A stretch of DNA of 64,000 bases, taken from AWTP1-13 sp963797005 (GTDB lineage: Bacteria > Pseudomonadota > Alphaproteobacteria > Rhizobiales > Hyphomicrobiaceae). Location of the stretch: contig CAWCOF010000014.1 in the NCBI GenBank assembly GCA_963797005.1, positions 248,001-312,000 of the forward strand. The letters run 5' to 3'. The notes beneath the pieces were generated by a model. The model was not told where the DNA came from and did no database searches. It saw only the letters and a list, made by a program, of their open reading frames with translations. Shown piece by piece: positions 56,387 to 64,000 of the stretch. The position numbers were made by a program, and so were the translations under genes. Within the stretch, counting starts at the first letter, position 1. Every line of letters begins with the position of its first letter.

Positions 56387-56494
56387 TGTCATCCCGGCCA
56401 AGCGCGTCAGCGCGCGAGCCGGGACCCGGGGCCGCGCACTCTTTCGGATCCTGGGTCCCGGATATTCTGCTGGTCGCAGAATTCCGGGATGACA
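56387..56494. repeat. GTCAT...ATGAC dispersed palindrome (element 3)
   Basis: Perfect 11-base outer arms TGTCATCCCGG (56387-56397) and CCGGGATGACA (56484-56494). Inside, the right hairpin is ATTCTGC-TGGTC-GCAGAAT (56464-56482) and the left half contains CCCGGC/GCCGGG. It fills the gap between convergent sufT and the Flp pilin gene and may also terminate both. Confidence 0.8.
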
Positions 56495-56497
56495 GGC

Positions 56498-56662
56498 TCA
56501 GCTCATCGCGGCGATGAGCGTCTCGAAGGTGGCGTTGATGGCAGCCGCCACCTGCTGGGCGCTGTGGGCGAGCGGGACGGAGATCGTCGCGGCGATGATG
56601 CCGTACTCGATGGCCGCGGTGCCGTTCTCATCCCGCCAGAACCTGACGAAGAGGTCCTTCAT
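56498..56662 (-). CDS. Flp/Fap type IVb pilin
   Basis: A 54-residue prepilin: short basic leader (KDLFVRFWRDENG), then the processing and helix motif TAAIEYGIIAATISVPL with the family's Glu-Tyr pair. An AGGAGC ribosome site precedes the ATG. It would be cleaved after Gly by a TadV/CpaA-type peptidase and assembled by a tad secretion system. No cpa/tad genes are in this window, so it is either an outlying copy or a relic. Confidence 0.85.
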   Translation of the reverse strand: MKDLFVRFWRDENGTAAIEYGIIAATISVPLAHSAQQVAAAINATFETLIAAMS

Positions 56663-56815
56663 GGCACGTGCTCCTTGGGTCTGCCGGCGTGGGGCCGGCG
56701 GGTCAGCCCGAGGGCATGCGGGCCCGGTGGGCTGCACGAAGCGAGGCTAGCACCCGGGCGGAACATGGCCGGCCGGCTTCGCGATTGCTGGTGAAGTTTG
56801 CGTAAAAGGCGACGC

Positions 56816-58259
56816 TCAGCCGTCGAGCCCTTCGATGCGCGGGCGCCTGCCCGCCCAGGGCCGGGCCTGCTCGAAGAGGGCGGCGACGTGCAGCAGGCGC
56901 GCATCCTCGCCGCGGCGACCGACGAGCTGGATCGCCATCGGCAGGCCGTCGCTGTGAAAGCCGCAGGGCAGCGTCAGGGCCGGGTGGCCGGTGAGGTTGA
57001 AGGGGTGGGTGTAGGGATACCAGGCCTTGCGCACGGTATCGACTTTCTGCCCCTCGATCTCGATCGGCTCGAACAGGCGCTCCTCGATGGGGATGGCGGT
57101 GCGCGAGAGCGTCGGCGTCAGGATCACATCGAAGCGCTCGAACCAGCCCTGCACCTTGCGCCAGAGCTGCGTGCGGGCGAGCAGGGCACGCCCCACGGCC
57201 TCGCCCGTCGTGTCCTTGCCGAGCTCCATCTGCCGCAGCAGCGTCGGGCTCATGCGCTCGCGCCACTTGGGCAGCGCGTCACGAAAGCGCGCGTTCCACA
57301 TGGCGCTGGAATAGGCGAACCAGATCGGCTCGACCGGCTCCAGATCGTCGTCCATCGGCTCGACCGCAGCGCCGAGCTGCGACAGTGTCATGGCGGCGCG
57401 CTCGCAGGCATCGAGCACCTCGCTGTCGATGACGGTGTTGCCGAGCAGCGGCCGCCAGGCGATGCGCGTGCCTTCGAGCGAGCCCTTCGGCTGGGCGGCG
57501 TCGACGAAGCCGCCCGCCGGCGCGCCGTAGGAATAGGGATCGGCAGGGATGCTCGCCGGCCATGGCCTCGAGCATCAGGGCGGTGTCCATCACCGTGCGG
57601 GCCATGGGGTTGATGCTCGACACGTTGGCGAACACCTCCGGCGACATGTCGTGCGGCACGACGCCCGCCGACTGCTTCAAGCCCGCCACGCCGTTGCAGG
57701 CGGCGGGGATGCGGGTGGAGCCGCCCGCGTCGGTGCCGATGCCGATCGGGCAGACCCCGGCGGCGAGCGCCGTGCCCGCGCCGCCCGACGAGCCCCCTGA
57801 TGTCCGCGAAGGATCCCAGGCATTGCGCGTGCGGCCGAAGATCGCCGCCTCGGTATAGGGCATGTGGCCGAACTCGGGCGTGGTGGTCTTGCCGATCAGG
57901 ATGGCGCCGGCCGCCTTCAGCCGCGCAACGCAAACGGAGTCGTTCGCGGGCACGTTTGTTTCATACATGTAGGACGCGAACGTGGTGCGCACGCCCGCCG
58001 TATTGACCATGTCCTTGACGTGGAAGGGCACGCCATGGAGCGGGCCGACGTTTGCGCCCTTAGCCAGGGCCGCGTCCGCCGCGCCAGCGTCGGCGAGTGC
58101 CCGTTCCGCGCAGATGGTGATGAAGCAGTTGCAGGCCGCCTGTACCTTCTCGGCTCGCGCCAGCGTAGCGCGCACCACCTCGGTTGCGGAGACCTGCTTG
58201 GCGCGGATCATGCGCGCAAGGTCGGCGGCGGAGACGTAGGCGAGGTCGGATGGGGTCAT
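56816..58259 (-). CDS. Amidase-signature-family hydrolase, one frame break
   Basis: 480 residues after repair. The Ser-cisSer-Lys triad is visible: lysine in FHVKDMVN (about 82), and the serine motif SRTSGGSSGGAGTALAAG, with GTDAGGSTRIPA following. An extra base near 57547 separates MAGEHP from ADPYSYGAPAGGF. Related to GatA, but there are no gatB or gatC genes alongside, so it is more likely a stand-alone amide or carbamate hydrolase. Its promoter side carries a nested palindrome. Confidence 0.87.
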
Positions 58260-58274
58260 GGGGCGGTCCTGTCT

Positions 58275-58357
58275 GTAGGGCGCAATAGGCGTCGGCCGTA
58301 TTGCGCCGCCTGGAGCGCGTCAGATCGGCGCAATATGCTAGCGCTATTGCGCCCTAC
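58275..58357. repeat. Nested palindromic element, GCGCAATA core
   Basis: Outer arms GTAGGGCGCAATAG (58275-58288) and CTATTGCGCCCTAC (58344-58357) are perfect 14-base inverted repeats. An inner inverted pair brings the 8-base core GCGCAATA to four copies in alternating orientation (58280, 58299, 58328, 58345). Same plan as the element before sufT with a different core. It lies in the divergent amidase/dehydrogenase promoter region. Confidence 0.8.
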
Positions 58358-58411
58358 GCACCCGCTGTATGTTCGTCAAGTGCGGGGAGAGGGAGATCGC
58401 GGGAGAAGACG

Positions 58412-59395
58412 ATGCAGATCGGGGTGATGGGCTTGGGCCGCATGGGCGCCAACATCGCCCGCCGCCTGATGCGCGCCGGCCATGGCTGCGTGGTCTATGA
58501 CAAGGAGGCAGCACCCGGCCGCGCGCTTGCAGCCGAGGGCGCCGGCGCAGCAGGCAGCGTGGCCGACCTCGCCAAGGCACTGATGCCGCCGCGCGCCGTC
58601 TGGGTGATGCTGCCGGCCGGTGCCGCGACGGAGGCGGCCATCGGCGAGCTCTCGGGCCTGCTGGGGCCGGGCGACACGATCATCGACGGCGGCAACAGCT
58701 ACTGGAAGGACGGCATCCGCCGCGCCCATGCGCTGGCCGGCAAGGGTATCACCTTCCTCGATGTCGGCACCTCGGGCGGCGTGTGGGGGCTCGAGCGCGG
58801 CTACTGCCTGATGATCGGCGGCGACAAGGCGGCCGTCGACCGGCTCGATCCGATCTTTGCGGCGCTGGCGCCGGGCAAGGGCGACATCCCCGTCACGCCG
58901 GGACGTTCGGGGCGCGATCCCCGCGCGGAGCGCGGCTATCTGCACGCCGGGCCGAGCGGCGCCGGCCATTTCGTCAAGATGATCCACAACGGCATCGAGT
59001 ACGGCATGATGCAGGCCCTCGCCGAGGGCTTCGACATCCTGAAGAACGCCGGTGCGCCGCGGCTGCCGGCCGATCTGCGGCTCGACCTCGACGTCGCCGA
59101 CGTGGCCGAGGTCTGGCGGCGCGGCAGCGTGATCACGTCATGGCTGCTCGACCTCACCGCCGCGGCGCTGGCCGAGGACGTCGAGCTTGCGGGCTACTCG
59201 GGTCATGTGGAGGATTCCGGCGAAGGCCGCTGGACCGTCGAGGCCGCGGTTGCCGAGGCCGTTCCCGCCGAGGTGCTCACGAGCGCGCTCTACACCCGCT
59301 TCCGCTCGCGCCAGGACCATACCTTTGCCGAGAAGGTGCTCTCCGCCATGCGCAAGGGCTTCGGCGGGCACGTCGAGCCGGGCAAGCAGGGCTGA
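58412..59395 (+). CDS. gnd: 6-phosphogluconate dehydrogenase, decarboxylating (short GntZ/YqeC type)
   Basis: 327 residues, the short bacterial form of the enzyme converting 6-phosphogluconate to ribulose-5-phosphate. The Rossmann motif IGVMGLGRMGANIARRL starts at residue 3. IDGGNSYWKD, DVGTSGGVWGLERGYCLMIGG (here split DVGTSGGVWG, LERGYCLMIGG) and the catalytic lysine region GAGHFVKMIHNGIEYGMMQ complete it. GGGAGAAG precedes the ATG. It is followed after 3 bases by gluconokinase, forming a gluconate-use pair. The frame is intact. Confidence 0.9.
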   Translation: MQIGVMGLGRMGANIARRLMRAGHGCVVYDKEAAPGRALAAEGAGAAGSVADLAKALMPPRAVWVMLPAGAATEAAIGELSGLLGPGDTIIDGGNSYWKDGIRRAHALAGKGITFLDVGTSGGVWGLERGYCLMIGGDKAAVDRLDPIFAALAPGKGDIPVTPGRSGRDPRAERGYLHAGPSGAGHFVKMIHNGIEYGMMQALAEGFDILKNAGAPRLPADLRLDLDVADVAEVWRRGSVITSWLLDLTAAALAEDVELAGYSGHVEDSGEGRWTVEAAVAEAVPAEVLTSALYTRFRSRQDHTFAEKVLSAMRKGFGGHVEPGKQG

Positions 59396-59398
59396 TCG

Positions 59399-59938
59399 AT
59401 GATGATGCGGACGCTCGAGCCGGTCGTGGTCGTGCTGATGGGCGTGTCGGGTTGCGGCAAGAGCACCATCGGCAGCGGGTTGTCGCAGGCGCTGGGCTGG
59501 CCCTTCCGCGACGCCGACAGTTTCCATCCGCCCGCCAACATCGAGAAGATGAGCCGCGGCGTGCCGCTCGACGACGCCGATCGCTGGCCGTGGCTTGCGG
59601 CGATCGCCCAATGGATCGACGCCCGGAACGCCGCTGGCGCGGCCGGCATCGTCTCGTGCTCGGCGCTCAAGCACGCCTATCGCGAGCGTATCGTCGGCGC
59701 GCGGGAGGGCGTGCGGCTCGTCTATCTCAAGGGTGACATGAGGCTGATTGCCGAGCGTCTCGCCGAGCGCAAGGGCCATTTCATGCCGACTGCACTCCTG
59801 CAATCGCAGTTCGACGCGCTGGAGGAGCCGTCGGCCGGGGAGCGCCATCTCGTTGTCGACATCGCGGCACCTCCTCAGGACGTGGTGGCGGCGATCATTG
59901 CAAGGCTGGGCGGAACCCAAGCTTCCAAGGGCGGGTGA
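59399..59938 (+). CDS. gntK: Gluconokinase
   Basis: 179 residues. P-loop GVSGCGKSTIG (about 15-25), then the family motifs RDADSFHPPANIEKM, GVPLDDADRWPWL and SCSALKHAYRERI, and the lid YLKGDMRLIAERLAERKGHFM split as YLKGDMRLIAERL and KGHFMP. It phosphorylates gluconate to the substrate of the enzyme encoded just upstream. A TfoX-N gene starts 1 base after its stop. The frame is intact. Confidence 0.94.
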   Translation: MMMRTLEPVVVVLMGVSGCGKSTIGSGLSQALGWPFRDADSFHPPANIEKMSRGVPLDDADRWPWLAAIAQWIDARNAAGAAGIVSCSALKHAYRERIVGAREGVRLVYLKGDMRLIAERLAERKGHFMPTALLQSQFDALEEPSAGERHLVVDIAAPPQDVVAAIIARLGGTQASKGG

Positions 59939-59939
59939 C

Positions 59940-60326
59940 ATGGCCAGCAGCGCCGAATTCCTCGAGTTCCTCAAGGACCAGCTGCGCGGGCTCGGTCACG
60001 TCACCACGCGGCGCATGTTCAGCGGTGCCGGCATCTACTGCGACGGCACCATCTTCGCGCTCGTGCTGGGCGATACGCTCTACTTCAAGGTCGACGACGG
60101 CAATCGTGCCGCCTACGAGGCGGAGGGGCTCGAGCCCTTCAGCTACGAGGCGCGAGGTCGGAGCGTGACGGTCGGGGCCTACTGGCGCGTGCCGGAACGG
60201 CTGTTCGACGAGCCTGAGGAAATGGTGGATTGGGCACGCGCAGCCCTCGCCGCGGGGCGCAGGGCGGCGGCAACGAAGAGGCCCAAAGCCAAGGGCAGGC
60301 GCGTGGGACGGCGTGTGGCTGGCTGA
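59940..60326 (+). CDS. TfoX/Sxy N-terminal-domain protein
   Basis: 128 residues containing only the TfoX N-terminal domain: VTTRRMFSGAGIYCDGTIFALV and LYFKVDDGNRAAYEAEG, with a conserved FSYEARG segment. It ends in an alanine/arginine/lysine-rich tail that could bind nucleic acid. In gamma-proteobacteria the full TfoX controls competence; single-domain versions in alphaproteobacteria have no settled function. Cotranscribed with gntK. Confidence 0.8.
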   Translation: MASSAEFLEFLKDQLRGLGHVTTRRMFSGAGIYCDGTIFALVLGDTLYFKVDDGNRAAYEAEGLEPFSYEARGRSVTVGAYWRVPERLFDEPEEMVDWARAALAAGRRAAATKRPKAKGRRVGRRVAG

Positions 60327-60683
60327 CGGTTGCGTGGTTTGCGGCAGCCCTTATGCTCAAGAGCGCAGCGATGGTTGCCATCGCAACCTTGGCGTGCGGG
60401 CCAACTCCCGCGACCGGCCTGCAGGGGCGTAGCACCCTGTTATCGTTACCTGTCGGCGGGGCATCCAAGGGGTTCCCCTTGGCCCTGCTCAATTCCAAGC
60501 GGCGGCATAGCGAGGCTGCCCTTGCTCGGGGCAGTGTTGCTGAATGGCCGGGTAAGGGTGCCGTCGCGAGGGGCCTGTGGCGAAGGTGCGACGGATTGTA
60601 TAGTGGAGCAGCGTCTCTGATGCGACTTGTCGGGAAAGGTCTTCGGCCTTGTCTTTCAATCCCCCTTGTCTGAAAGCAGTCAG
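60327..60683. other. Intergenic region with small hairpins
   Basis: About 357 bases ahead of the efflux operon. It contains a perfect short hairpin CCAAGGGG-TT-CCCCTTGG (60465-60482) and a weaker GGTTGC-CATC-GCAACC. A TATAGT box at 60599-60604 could be a -10 element, but no good -35 stands upstream. No convincing gene on either strand. Confidence 0.45.
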
Positions 60684-61874
60684 ATGATACGGCGGACGGT
60701 TTGGGTCGCGCTGCTGTTGGTGGCGTCGACCGCCGCCTACATTGCCTACCAGTCGGACGAGCGGCTGCGCACCTGGGTGACCTCGCTCGCGGGCGCGGTG
60801 AAGACCGACGGCCACGCCAAGAAGCGCACGCCACCCCCCGCGCCGGTACGCGTCGGGCGGGCTCGAACGCAAACCGTGCCAATCCGCATCGAGGGCGTCG
60901 GCAATGTGCAGGCGCGCTCGAGCGTGGCCATCAAGGCGCGCATCGACGGGCAGCTGTTCAGCGCCGGCGTCAAGGAAGGCCAGGCGGTGCACAAGGGGGA
61001 TGTGCTGTTTCAGCTCGATCCGCGCCCGTTCGAAGCGCAGCTGAAGCAGGCGGAGGCCAATCTCGCCCGCGACAAGGCCAACCTCGAGAAGGCACGCAGC
61101 GATCTTGCGCGGACCTTGGATCTTGCCGCCAAGGGCATTTCGCCCAAGGCGAAGCTCGATGAGGTGGAAGCGAGCGTTGCGACGTTTCGTGCCGCCATCA
61201 GGTCGTCCGAGGCCGCCATCGAGCTTGCCAAGCTCAACCTCGAGTACGCAACGATCCGGTCTCCGATCGACGGCCGGGTCGGCAGGATCCTTGTTGCGCC
61301 GGGCAACATGGTCAAGGCCAACGACACCCAGCCGCTTCTGGTCATCAACGAGCTGAAGCCGATCTACGTGGCCTTTGCGTTGCCCGAGCAGTACCTCGGC
61401 GAGCTGCGGCGCCGCATGGCGGAAGGGGCGCTGGCCGTCGAGGCGACCTGGCGCGGCGAGGGCGCGTCAACCGTGACCGGAGAGCTCTTCTTCATCAACA
61501 ATGCGGTCGACACGGCGACGGGAACGATCGAGCTTATGGCGCGCTTTGCCAACGCGGACGAGCGTCTCGTTCCCGGGCAATTCATCAAGGCAAGCGTGAC
61601 GTTGGCAACGCTGCCGAATGCGGTGGTCGTTCCGTCCCAGGCCGTGCAGATCAATCAGAAAGGCGAATACGTCTGGGTCCTGAAGGACGACAAGAGCGTG
61701 CAGCTGCGGGCGATTACGATCGGGCCGCAAGCCGGCGATGTAACCGTCGTCACCAAGGGGCTCGCGAGCGGCGAGGTCGTCGTCACCGACGGCCAGCTCC
61801 GCCTGTTCCCGGGCGCGAGGGTGGCACCGGTGGAGAGCAAGCGTAACGGCAGCACGGCAAAGGCTCGATCATGA
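60684..61874 (+). CDS. RND efflux periplasmic adaptor (MdtA/AcrA family)
   Basis: 396 residues. An N-terminal membrane anchor (RRTVWVALLLVASTAAYIA) precedes a lipoyl half-motif VQARSSVAIKARIDGQL, a long alpha-hairpin (about 105-165), the second lipoyl half YATIRSPIDGRVGRILV and beta-barrel segments (VDTATGTIELMARFAN, LVPGQFIKASVTL). It links the inner-membrane pump to an outer-membrane channel, which is not seen here. It overlaps the pump gene by four bases (ATGA). The frame is intact. Confidence 0.9.
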   Translation: MIRRTVWVALLLVASTAAYIAYQSDERLRTWVTSLAGAVKTDGHAKKRTPPPAPVRVGRARTQTVPIRIEGVGNVQARSSVAIKARIDGQLFSAGVKEGQAVHKGDVLFQLDPRPFEAQLKQAEANLARDKANLEKARSDLARTLDLAAKGISPKAKLDEVEASVATFRAAIRSSEAAIELAKLNLEYATIRSPIDGRVGRILVAPGNMVKANDTQPLLVINELKPIYVAFALPEQYLGELRRRMAEGALAVEATWRGEGASTVTGELFFINNAVDTATGTIELMARFANADERLVPGQFIKASVTLATLPNAVVVPSQAVQINQKGEYVWVLKDDKSVQLRAITIGPQAGDVTVVTKGLASGEVVVTDGQLRLFPGARVAPVESKRNGSTAKARS

Positions 61875-64000
61875 ACCTGCCCGAGTTGTGCATTCGCAGG
61901 CCTGTCATGACGACGCTCGTCATGTTGGCCATCGTCATCTTCGGCATCTTCGCCTATCGCGTTCTGCCGGTGGCGGAGCTGCCCAGCGTCGATTTTCCGA
62001 CCATCGAGGTCTCGGCCAGCCTGCCCGGCGCCAATCCCGAGACGATGGCGGCGGCGGTCGCAACGCCGCTCGAGAACCAGTTCTCGCAGATCGCCGGCAT
62101 CAAGGCCATGACGTCGGTCAGCTCCCAGGGCTCGACGCGCATATCGCTCGAGTTCGAGCTCGAACGGAACATCGACGCTGCGGCGCTCGACGTGCAATCT
62201 GCGATTTCCACCGCCCAGCGCAAGCTGCCCGTGGACATGCCCGAGGCACCCTCGTTCCGCAAGCGCAACCCCGCGGACTTCGCCATCTACTACATGCGCC
62301 TGAGCTCGGCGACGCTGCCCATATCGACGCTCAGCGACTACGCCGAGACCGTGCTGCAGCAGCGCGTCTCCACCATCAGCGGGGTGGCCCAGGTCCAGTT
62401 CTGGGGGCAGCAGAGGTACGCGGTCCGCGTTCAGATCGATCCCGGCAAGCTGGTCACGCGAAACATCGGCCTCGACGACGTCGAGAAGGCCGTGAAAGCC
62501 GGCAACACGAACCTGCCCACCGGCTCCATCAGCGGAGCGCACAAGGAAACGTCGATCAAGACGAGTGGATCGCTCAACGGGGCGGCAGGCTACAACGACG
62601 TCATCGTCACCTATCGCAATGCCGCCCCGGTGCGGATCAAGGATCTCGGCCGCGCCATCGACGGCGTCGAGCAGGACAAGGTGTCGACGTGGTTCGGCAA
62701 CGAGCAGGGCATGCTGATGGCGGTGTACCGCCAGCCCGGTTCCAACACGGTCCAGATCGTCAACGAGATCAACAAGGTTCTGCCGCAGCTGCGGCTGCAA
62801 ATCCCCGCGGCCATCAATCTCGAGGTCATGTACGACCGGTCGCAGGGCATCCGCGCCTCGATCGGCGAGGTCCAGTTCACCCTCGTCCTCGCCGCCTGCC
62901 TCGTGGTGCTGGTCATCTTCCTGTTCCTGCGCAACGTCATGGCGACCATGATCGCCTCCGTGGCGCTGCCGATCTCGGTGGTCGGCACGTTCGCGGCGAT
63001 GTACGTGCTGGGCTTCAGTCTCAACAACCTGTCGCTGATGGCGCTGACGCTGTCGGTGGGTTTCGTCGTCGACGACGCCATTGTCATGCTCGAGAACATC
63101 GTGCGTCACCGCGAGAAGGGCGTGCCCATGCTCGAGGCGGCGCTGACGGGCTCGCGCGAGATCGGCTTCACGATCCTGTCGATGACCATCTCGCTGGTTG
63201 CCGTGTTCATTCCGGTCATCTTCATGGGCGGCATGGTCGGCCGGCTGCTGAACGAGTTCGCCCTCACCATCACGGTCACCATCCTCGTTTCGGGGCTGGT
63301 GTCGCTGACGCTCACGCCCATGATGTGCAGCCGCTTTCTCAAGCAGGATCCGCACGCGAGCCACGGGGTCCTGTACCGCTGGGGTGAGGCCGTTTTCGAC
63401 GGCATGCTGCGCGGCTATGACGTCGCGCTGAGCTGGTGCTTGAGGCATCGCTTTGTGGTGCTGCTCTCCTTCTTTGCCTCGATCGCGGCGACGGTGCACC
63501 TCTACGCGGTCATCCAGAAGGATTTCCTGCCGGCCGAGGACACCGGACGCCTGCTGGCACGCACGGAGGCCGGTATCGATGCCTCCTACGAGTTCCTGCT
63601 GGGCTCCCAGGCAGAGGTCGCCCGCATCGCGGCAGAGGACCCAAACCTATCTGCCGTCATGTCGCGGGTGGGGGCGTCGGGATCGTCATCCAACAACAAC
63701 CAGGGTTTCCTGCTCGTCAGCCTGAAGCCGCGTGAGGCCCGGCCCGAGGAGAGCATCGACCGCATCGTCCAGAACCTGCGCCGCAAGCTCAATACCGTGC
63801 CGGGGATCAGGGTGTTCGTGATCAACCCGCCGGCGATCCGGGTCGGTGGGCGCCTTTCCAATGCCGACTACCAGTACACGCTGCAGGATCTCGACCTCGA
63901 CAGCTTGTACCGCTGGGCCGGCATTCTGCAGCAGGAGTTTCGCCGTCTGCCGGGCTTCCAGGACGTCACCAGCGACCTGAAGATCGGCAGCCCGGCCCTG
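61871..64000 (+). CDS. RND multidrug efflux pump (MdtB/MdtC-like), cut by the right edge
   Basis: 710 codons are present with no stop before the window ends; a full pump has about 1030. Starts NLPELCIRRPVMTTLVMLAI, the family's first helix, followed by porter-domain segments (PTIEVSASLPGANPETM, VQFWGQQRYAVRVQIDP). Helices 2-4 follow, with SVGFVVDDAIVMLENIVRH carrying the adjacent aspartates of proton relay. The second large periplasmic domain begins before the edge. Substrates are unknown; the MdtBC group exports bile salts and aminocoumarins in enterics. No frame break is seen. Confidence 0.92.
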   Translation, partial: MNLPELCIRRPVMTTLVMLAIVIFGIFAYRVLPVAELPSVDFPTIEVSASLPGANPETMAAAVATPLENQFSQIAGIKAMTSVSSQGSTRISLEFELERNIDAAALDVQSAISTAQRKLPVDMPEAPSFRKRNPADFAIYYMRLSSATLPISTLSDYAETVLQQRVSTISGVAQVQFWGQQRYAVRVQIDPGKLVTRNIGLDDVEKAVKAGNTNLPTGSISGAHKETSIKTSGSLNGAAGYNDVIVTYRNAAPVRIKDLGRAIDGVEQDKVSTWFGNEQGMLMAVYRQPGSNTVQIVNEINKVLPQLRLQIPAAINLEVMYDRSQGIRASIGEVQFTLVLAACLVVLVIFLFLRNVMATMIASVALPISVVGTFAAMYVLGFSLNNLSLMALTLSVGFVVDDAIVMLENIVRHREKGVPMLEAALTGSREIGFTILSMTISLVAVFIPVIFMGGMVGRLLNEFALTITVTILVSGLVSLTLTPMMCSRFLKQDPHASHGVLYRWGEAVFDGMLRGYDVALSWCLRHRFVVLLSFFASIAATVHLYAVIQKDFLPAEDTGRLLARTEAGIDASYEFLLGSQAEVARIAAEDPNLSAVMSRVGASGSSSNNNQGFLLVSLKPREARPEESIDRIVQNLRRKLNTVPGIRVFVINPPAIRVGGRLSNADYQYTLQDLDLDSLYRWAGILQQEFRRLPGFQDVTSDLKIGSPAL

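Overview
The window is GC-rich (clearly above 60% by eye) and has the gene content of an alphaproteobacterium, probably Rhizobiales or Rhodospirillales. The evidence is the iscR-iscS-sufBCDS-sufT order, three PAS/GGDEF/EAL proteins, a membrane-anchored trehalose-phosphate synthase, a Flp pilin, and dispersed GTCAT...ATGAC palindromes. Genus cannot be fixed from the sequence. No rRNA, tRNA, CRISPR array, prophage or complete insertion sequence was found.

Layout. 0-6 kb: acs, a membrane-anchored trehalose-6-phosphate synthase, a 2Fe-2S ferredoxin, a 3-hydroxyisobutyrate-dehydrogenase-like enzyme. 6-20 kb: a signalling region with an internally deleted substrate-binding-protein relic, two paralogous tandem GGDEF-EAL proteins, a single-domain response regulator divergent from a CHASE3 hybrid kinase, a PreA-like flavoenzyme and a 1374-residue multi-PAS GGDEF-EAL protein. 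20-31 kb: an orphan substrate-binding protein, a MuiA-like protein, an EamA exporter divergent from an HxlR regulator, a methyltransferase, purA, GNAT, Nudix, a phosphoesterase, an MFS carrier and two small membrane proteins. 31-36 kb: a cobalamin riboswitch followed by btuB-btuF-btuC-btuD. 36-45 kb: patatin, an S41 peptidase, then an EctB-type diaminobutyrate aminotransferase overlapping a 1400-residue NRPS with the epsilon-poly-lysine-synthetase (Pls) architecture. 45-56 kb: tyrS, anmK, a hydrolase and the SUF iron-sulfur operon. 56-64 kb: Flp pilin, amidase, a 6-phosphogluconate dehydrogenase/gluconokinase/TfoX-N group, and an RND efflux pair running off the right edge.

The most interesting locus is 39.3-44.8 kb. 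An enzyme that should make L-2,4-diaminobutyrate is translationally coupled to a Pls-like membrane NRPS, and there are no ectA or ectC genes beside it. This predicts a cationic diaminobutyrate homopolymer or a related isopeptide.

Caution on gene integrity. About 38 single-base indels (about 34 insertions, 4 deletions) interrupt conserved reading frames, including acs, purA, sufB, sufC and sufD. Removing them restores each full-length product with an exact codon count, so they look like sequence errors rather than pseudogenisation. Affected genes are annotated over their full restored span, with the break positions given.
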